Shown in pieces: positions 6,675 to 11,411 of a stretch of 11,411 nucleotides of DNA. The notes below the pieces were generated by a model. The model had not been told where the DNA came from and searched no databases. It worked only from the letters and a program-made list of their open reading frames with translations. A program made the translations under genes and the position numbers. Numbering within the stretch: position 1 is the stretch's first letter; every line of letters begins with the position of its first letter. The stretch is from the NCBI GenBank assembly GCA_018398765.1, contig JAHBMJ010002465.1, positions 1-11,411 of the forward strand, given 5' to 3'. The stretch is from Chromera velia (lineage: Eukaryota; Sar; Chromeraceae).

Positions 6675-9600
6675 ATGGCTGCCGAAGCTCCACGCAGAGG
6701 CTCCAACCCCAATCCTTTGCCTCAGGATGGGGAGGTCCCCTTTGGCACTTTGCCCGAGGCAGGCTTCAGAGTGGAGGCCATGGACGATATCGAGGCCGAG
6801 AGTCTCGACGTGGCCAAAAGTCTGCTGCTGCAAATCCACTCAACTGGAGACGCAAACCAACTGTACCAGAAAGTGTTTCAGCTCCTCAAGCAAGGAGGGC
6901 TGGCTGCTGAAATTCCGCGCATGGTCGTGTTCGGACAGCAGTCAATGGGGAAGACCACACTCCTGGTAAGTGAGGGAAGGAGACAGGAAGATGAGAGGAT
7001 CTGCAGTCTCCTTTTCGATACTGCCTGTCTTTCCCGATAGTATTTTTCTTTGTCCTATATTACCCTGGTTCTCGTGCACCTCTCCCGCTGACCACTTTTT
7101 CTTCTCTTTTGACTTCCTTGGGCTCTCCCCGGCTGTCTTCCGTCTTTTCCCGTCTCCGTCCCAAGATCTCTCTATCAAGCCGCATCAAATTGTCGTCTGC
7201 ACAGTGCCGAACACTATTCGTGTGGCGCCTTCTGACCGATCTAAACGTCTGTATATGTGTTTCTATTGCTGTGCAGGATTACATCATGGGAGGTCCCATC
7301 GGGTATTCTTCCACGACCACAGGCACCAGGCACCCTGTGGTTATCTTCATCCGACCCCCCGACGAGAGCCAGCCGAACAGAGCGTCGTGTGTGCTCAACG
7401 GCCAGCACCTCGATGTGTCGGAGTTGCAGGAGGCCATGCGCGTGCTGATGGAGTCCTCAAAGACCATCTCTGCAGATGAGATTGAACTCGAAATGTGTGT
7501 GCCAGGGGCAGTCCATGCGGTTTTTGTGGATTTGCCCGGCCTGAAGGATGACAGCAAAGAGGGGGCAGAGCTAACGAGAAGTGTGGTGCGATCGTATGTG
7601 AAAAACAACCCGTACGATTTGTACATGCTGGTCAAGAAAGCCTCGGACGATCCTGCGAATTGGCCCTGGCAGCTTCGGGAGTTCATTTTGAAAGAACACC
7701 CAAGAGGCCTGGGGTTGAAACCCAAGCAGACCCTCGTTGTGGGTACTCGTGCTTTGAATTTTATTGAAGGGGAGAAGAACGACGTGTCCACCCAGGCAGA
7801 CCTGATGAAGCGCGTCACACAGCGCGCAGTTCTGGACGCGTCAGGCAGTCCCCTTCCTCTGTTTCTGTTGGAGTTGTTCTCTCTGAGCAAGGAGGACAAG
7901 GACTCATTCGACTTCGACGCGAAGAAAGAGAACATGTACAACCAGATCTTCGAGGCAAGGGGGAAGATCATGGACTTGCTGGACAACTACTTCAAACCTG
8001 CGAGCAGCAACATCAGACAGGAACTCTACAATTACTTCGACATTGAGGTGTGTAGGCGTGCAGGACTGAAAAAAGATGGTCTCTCTCCATGTGTGTGTGT
8101 GTGTGTGTGTGTCTGTGTCTGTGTCGGGCATGAGAGTCGAAGCAGAGACTCCGCATAGTCAGCAGGCCGATCAGAAAAGAGGGCAGCTCTATTTTTTTTA
8201 CATGTCCATCACCCAACAGCTTCTTTCCTCTTCTCTTTCTCGTCTGCATTGACTCACAAAGGGATCCTCCTTCTCTTCAGAAATGGAAACGAAAAGGCAG
8301 GCTCAAGGAACGAGGACAAAAAGAGAGAGACAAGACAGAGGGGAAAGGCTACAGGCGGAAGAAGGGAGGGCCGAGGCAGGGGGAGAGACATCGACAAACA
8401 GATCGAGAGAGATAGAGAGAGGCACAGAGCCAAAACAAAGAATGCATTACATAGTTCTGTCCCTCTTCTCCCCCCCCCCCCCTGCAGTTGTTCAAGACGA
8501 CCCTGAACAACAAGTTCCAGGCGCTCCTCAACGAGCAGCTGGCCTCCCTCGAGCGCCGTCTCCACAAGAAGCGCATCGAATGCCAACGCAACATCGCCGT
8601 GGCTGAGGACAGACTGACAGAGAAGGAGAGCCAGAGCTACAGAGAGCTGATCAAACTCTTCATCAGAGAGCTGCTCCAAATCGTCACGGAACTTGTCACA
8701 GGTCAGGAGAGAACTTTATGACAGCAACAATTGAGGTTTGACTACATATTTGCATGCATGCATAGAGCCGTACAAGTCCTCTGTTGCGTCCTCTTTCTTG
8801 TTTGCCCTCTGGGTGGCTTTGGTCACTGAACATCTCTCTCTCTGTTGGCCGCGTTCTTTTTGTTTGTCCTTCTGGTCTATGTGTATTTTTCCCTTTCTTC
8901 CTTCGTTCCACTCGATCAGCGTAAATATCTGGAGGAAATCTGGAAAGATGGGTGTGTGTCACAAACAAACGATCGGTTGCTTGCTACAAGTTGTGGCCGT
9001 TTATCTGAGAACGGCAGTCTGTTTTTGTGCTTCCACTCTGCCTCCCTGTGATGGTGGGTGGGTTCAAGTAACTACATCCATGTGATCATGCATTCATACA
9101 TACATACATACATAATGAGTGCAGGTAACTACAATCATGTGATCATGAAGGACGAAAGCAGCGGTGATGAATTTCTGCTGAAGTGGGGGGGGAACCTGGA
9201 GGATAACCTGAGGGATGGACACGAATTGGCGATGGAATTGTTCAACAAAAACGAACTGTACGAACGGAATTTTATCGACAAAGTTCTTGTCAGTCGATCC
9301 TCTTTCTCCATTGTTGGCTTTTCTTCCTTTTCATTTCATCTCGAGATTCCTTCCTGTCTGCTGACGGGGGCCCCTGCTTCTCTCTCTGCGCTTTTGTTTT
9401 TTTTTTTTACCTTTTCTTCTCTCTTTCCTCATTCTTTGTTTGCCCCTGTCGGTCTTCCCGCGTTCCACTTCTGTCCTTGATTCAATGTGTGTGCAGCCGT
9501 TTGTGATTTGAAAAGAACTCTTCTTGTTGCATGCATGCATTACCCCCTGTCTGCCTGTCTGCCTGACGGACTGGCTAATCGTTTTTGTTTGTTTGTTTGA

Positions 9601-11396
9601 TTGATTGTTTGATTGATTGATTGATTGATTCTGTGCAGCCCCCAGGAAGCACCGACCCTCCTGAGGAGTCAGTTGGCGGATTGGATGGAAAGGGGGAGGA
9701 GGGGAGGGGGATCGGTCAACGGATTGGTTGTTGCACTTCACATTCCTTCGCACAAAAACATATTCTTTCGGGGAGCTCCCCCCCCCCGAAAGATCCTAGT
9801 CTCCCTCCGACTTTTCTGTTCCCTTCCCACCCCCCCAACTCTTCTCTTTATTTCCGTCTCTCGATTTTAATCGGCGTCTCTTCACGGCCCGTCTCTTCAG
9901 TTTGGGAGGTTTCAATCCTGCATGATGCTTCCTGAGTTCATAATACACTATGCCACGGAATTCTTAGAGGAGATGAGATGTCACGAAAGGCAAGTCAAGG
10001 GGAATCTTTGCTGCAACCCCAGAGAGAGAATAGTTACCCGTCTTGTTGGTCATGGTTTCTGTTGAAAACGTGTTCTCACTTCTCCTGTCCTTTCTGTAAA
10101 GGTCCCCCCAAGGGTCTATTCTAATCATCACAAAAAAGGGGGAAAACATGAATCAGCTTATGACGTGAAGTGCGCCGATGATCTTCTTTCCCCCTCTTTG
10201 CCTGCCTCTCTGTCCCCCTTCATTGTGTTCGTTAATTCAGGTTGAAGAAGAAACTCCCCCAGCAGGGCCAGGCAGTGCGTGTGCAGATCCAGCAAGGGTT
10301 TCTCTACGGGTCCATCCAATCTATTCCAGAGGCGGCTGCCCCCACCACCGCCCATGTGCTCTTCTACACACGCTCGGGCTCCCAGCAGCAGCAGTCGAAG
10401 GACCAGAAGGCGGGAAGCGACACGGCACAGGTCTGTCTGTCTGTCTGTCTGTCTGTCTGTGTTCATGAAGACAAGAAGGGAGAAGAAGAAACATACAGTC
10501 TGTCTGTCTGTGGGGTCAGGAGGGGATAATGGATCGTCTTTTTGAGATTGATTGAGTTTGCCCTGCATGTTGATATGTGCATGCACACTGCAGAGAAAAG
10601 GGCATAAGTCAAATATTGCGTCACGGAGACTCCGAGCAGTAGTTAAAGAAGAAAAGTCTTTTTCTTCCCTCTCCCCCCGATTTTCTCCCTTTTCTTTCCC
10701 CATCCGGCCTTTCTTCTTGCTTACTTCTGCTTCACTTAGTCTGCTTTCCCCCCGCTCGAATGAATGCCCTGATGGTGCCTGCAGGTGCGCACTGTGGAGA
10801 TGCACCGTCTCCACCCCCTGGTTCCCCTTGCCCCTCTTGTCCGCCCCCTCCAGCAGAAACAAGGAGGGTACGCGGGCATCCGTCTATGGCACAGAGCCTA
10901 CAGGGAGGACGGCTGGGTGGCTCTGCAGGCTGTGCAGTTGAAGAACTTCACCAAGCAGGGCATGGAGCAGATAGCGGTGGTTACCCTTCTCACGCCTATG
11001 AGGCCTGCAGATCAACAAAACCAGAACCAGGCAGGGGGACCGGGGGGAGAGCAGCAGCCACCGCCTCAGCAGCAGCAGCAGGTCGGGCAGGAATTCTCAT
11101 GCAAGATCGAGGACCTTCTGGTGGACGCAAACCCCCAAGACCCCTCCAACACGACTGTGGATACTTTGGGAGGCCAGGGTGGGTATGGGGAGGGGGGGGT
11201 GGCGTCTGGGGCTGCGTGGATGACCCCGACAGGCATGTCACCAGGGGGTGTGCCGACTCTGTACCACATCGCAGGGGACTACGCAACTATGAAGCTCTTG
11301 AATCAGTTGAGCTTGACTCATCTGGGGCGGTGGTTGAAGTTCCATGTGGGAACTCTGGAACCAGACAAGAGGTTCTCAGAGCATGTGCTTTTGCAG
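6675..11396 (+). CDS. dynamin-related large GTPase with novel C-terminal extension (3' end beyond window)
   Basis: Exons: 6675-6965, 7277-8047, 8488-8701, 9125-9288, 9901-9989, 10241-10430, 10785-11396, giving 777 residues; another donor (GTCCGT) at 11397 shows that the gene continues. Start: the ATG at 6675 is the first after an in-frame stop at 6567. Dynamins hydrolyse GTP to constrict or divide membranes (organelle fission, vesicle scission). Seen: G1 GQQSMGKTTLL (87-97), a G2 threonine in TGTRHPV (T114), G3 DLPG (182-185), and a degenerate G4, TRAL (254-257), where family members have TKxD. Residues about 295-470 are a helical middle/stalk region rich in charged heptad-like stretches (FKTTLNNKFQALLNEQ, LLQIVTELVTGNYN), ending near LPEFIIHYATEFLEEMRCHE. 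Beyond it lie beta-rich segments (VRVQIQQGFLYGSIQSI; GIRLWHRAYREDGWVALQ) and Gln-rich linkers that I do not recognise from standard dynamins. No PH domain is evident and the GTPase effector domain is not in view. Family is certain; subfamily and target organelle are not. Confidence 0.85.
6966..7276 (+). other. intron 1 of the dynamin-like gene
   Basis: The donor CTG|GTAAGT and acceptor GCTGTGCAG|G are both strong, phase 0. It lies immediately after the G1 P-loop, separating it from the G2 switch region. It is pyrimidine-rich through 7020-7170 and otherwise unremarkable. Confidence 0.85.
8048..8487 (+). other. intron 2 of the dynamin-like gene
   Basis: The donor is GAG|GTGTGT and the acceptor CCCCTGCAG|T follows a poly-C run at about 8470-8482; phase 0 on both sides. 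It contains a GT microsatellite (8091-8124) and a purine-rich stretch lacking any GT dinucleotide (8244-8453), headed by a decoy acceptor CTTCTCTTCAG at 8280. Using the decoy would read 44 codons to a stop at 8413. Confidence 0.8.
8091..8124 (+). repeat. GT-rich microsatellite
   Basis: About eleven GT units followed by CTGTGTCTGTGT. It sits near the 5' end of an intron whose donor is itself GTGTGT. Confidence 0.9.
8702..9124 (+). other. intron 3 of the dynamin-like gene
   Basis: The donor is ACAG|GTCAGG and the acceptor GAGTGCAG|G, phase 1, joining VTELVT to GNYNHVIMK. The 423 bases are T-rich, with GCATGCATGC near 8752 and CATA repeats before the acceptor. The start of the next exon is duplicated inside the intron. 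Confidence 0.75.
9067..9147 (+). repeat. direct duplication overlapping a 3' splice site
   Basis: Bases 9067-9090 and 9124-9147 match at all but three of 24 positions (TAACTACA...CATGTGATCATG), offset by 57 bases. The second copy is the start of the exon; the first lies in the intron. A CATA repeat (about 9094-9113) fills the space between. The first copy has AAG where the second has CAG|G, so it does not recreate the acceptor in the same register. Confidence 0.85.
9289..9900 (+). other. intron 4 of the dynamin-like gene
   Basis: The donor is CTT|GTCAGT and the acceptor GTCTCTTCAG|T, phase 0, joining NFIDKVL to the exon coding LPEFIIHYATEFLEEM. It is 612 bases, the longest intron here, with poly-T at about 9397-9408 and a TTTG/ATTG repeat at 9586-9630 followed by an acceptor-like CTGTGCAG at 9638. 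An extra small exon after 9638 cannot be excluded, but none fits the phase well and looks coding. Confidence 0.65.
9586..9630 (+). repeat. TTTG/ATTG tetranucleotide tract
   Basis: Tandem GTTT units pass into GATT units and end just before CTGTGCAG. The tract is part of an intron. Confidence 0.9.
9990..10240 (+). other. intron 5 of the dynamin-like gene, inferred GC-AG type
   Basis: The donor is GAAAG|GCAAGT, which matches the known consensus for GC-AG introns, and the acceptor is TTAATTCAG|G. The upstream exon leaves in phase 2 and the downstream exon needs phase 2. A GT donor four bases later (GTCAAG at 9994) would enter the wrong frame, which loses the GC-rich third codon positions. Confidence 0.65.
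10431..10460 (+). repeat. GTCT microsatellite that begins at the splice donor
   Basis: Seven perfect GTCT units plus GT start exactly at the exon-intron boundary, so every unit presents a GTCTGT hexamer like the donor in use. Confidence 0.9.
10431..10784 (+). other. intron 6 of the dynamin-like gene
   Basis: The donor is CAG|GTCTGT and the acceptor GCCTGCAG|G, phase 0. The donor is the first unit of a GTCT repeat. The rest is pyrimidine-rich (10660-10755), with a second short GTCT cluster at about 10498-10512. Confidence 0.8.
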
Positions 11397-11411
11397 GTCC
11401 GTTGGGGGGGG

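Noticed and set aside
7279-7986. 235-codon ORF on the minus strand
   Set aside because: It is antisense to the largest dynamin exon, whose plus-strand reading carries the G3 motif and clear family similarity. The minus reading has no recognisable pattern.
8920-8953. Possible micro-exon coding RKYLEEIWKDG after CTCGATCAG
   Set aside because: The previous exon ends in phase 1, so joining here reads GCG then TAA. The flanking exons join directly to give VTELVTGNYN.
9530-9540. GCATGCATGC palindromes here, near 6302 and near 8752 as a dispersed element
   Set aside because: These are short alternating-purine simple sequences without shared flanks; they are noted only as composition.
9639-9712. 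Possible exon coding APTLLRSQLADWMERG after CTGTGCAG
   Set aside because: That frame needs a phase 2 entry, but the upstream exon leaves in phase 0. The phase 0 reading is Gly/Glu-rich and not convincing.
10158-10862. 234-codon ORF on the minus strand
   Set aside because: It lies antisense to dynamin exon 6 and its introns. Its protein is dominated by translated simple repeats (runs like TDRQTDRQTD), with no domain pattern.

Overview
The window is nuclear DNA from a eukaryote. It carries two genes split by spliceosomal introns, most with TGCAG acceptors, and many simple-sequence tracts inside introns (GT, GTCT, TTTG/ATTG, TC, poly-C). Gene density, intron length and repeat load fit an alga or protist. 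A chromerid alveolate such as Chromera is my best guess, but it rests on general style and not on a diagnostic sequence. I see no tRNA, rRNA or CRISPR array.

Layout. (1) Positions 2-1977, plus strand: the 3' part of a gene whose start lies upstream. It has a proline-rich segment followed by what looks like a C2-type beta-sandwich interrupted by a long polar insert. (2) Positions 1978-2849: intergenic, becoming strongly AT-rich from about 2230. (3) Positions 2850-5888, minus strand: one uninterrupted 1012-codon ORF, convergent with gene 1. It holds two diverged copies of a domain of about 360-375 residues. Each copy contains two PD-(D/E)xK-nuclease-like modules, so the protein has four E...D-x16-QxK signatures with identical D-to-QxK spacing. 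(4) Positions 5889-6674: divergent intergenic region with GGCTCC and ATGTTGCACA repeats. (5) Positions 6675-11396 and beyond, plus strand: a dynamin-family GTPase gene. I reconstruct seven exons coding 777 residues with matching phases; the gene continues past the window.

The dynamin-like protein has clear G1 and G3 motifs, a G2 threonine, and a G4 motif that has lost the TKxD aspartate. After the helical middle region comes an unfamiliar beta-rich and glutamine-rich extension. The split genes share an unusual donor rule: all ten inferred donors have G at +5, nine have T at +6, and six have C at +3. One intron appears to be GC-AG.

The three genes show no obvious joint pathway; this is a eukaryotic neighbourhood, not an operon. 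The most novel item is the intronless four-module nuclease-like gene beside an AT-rich tract. I found no terminal repeats or transposase to show that it is a mobile element.
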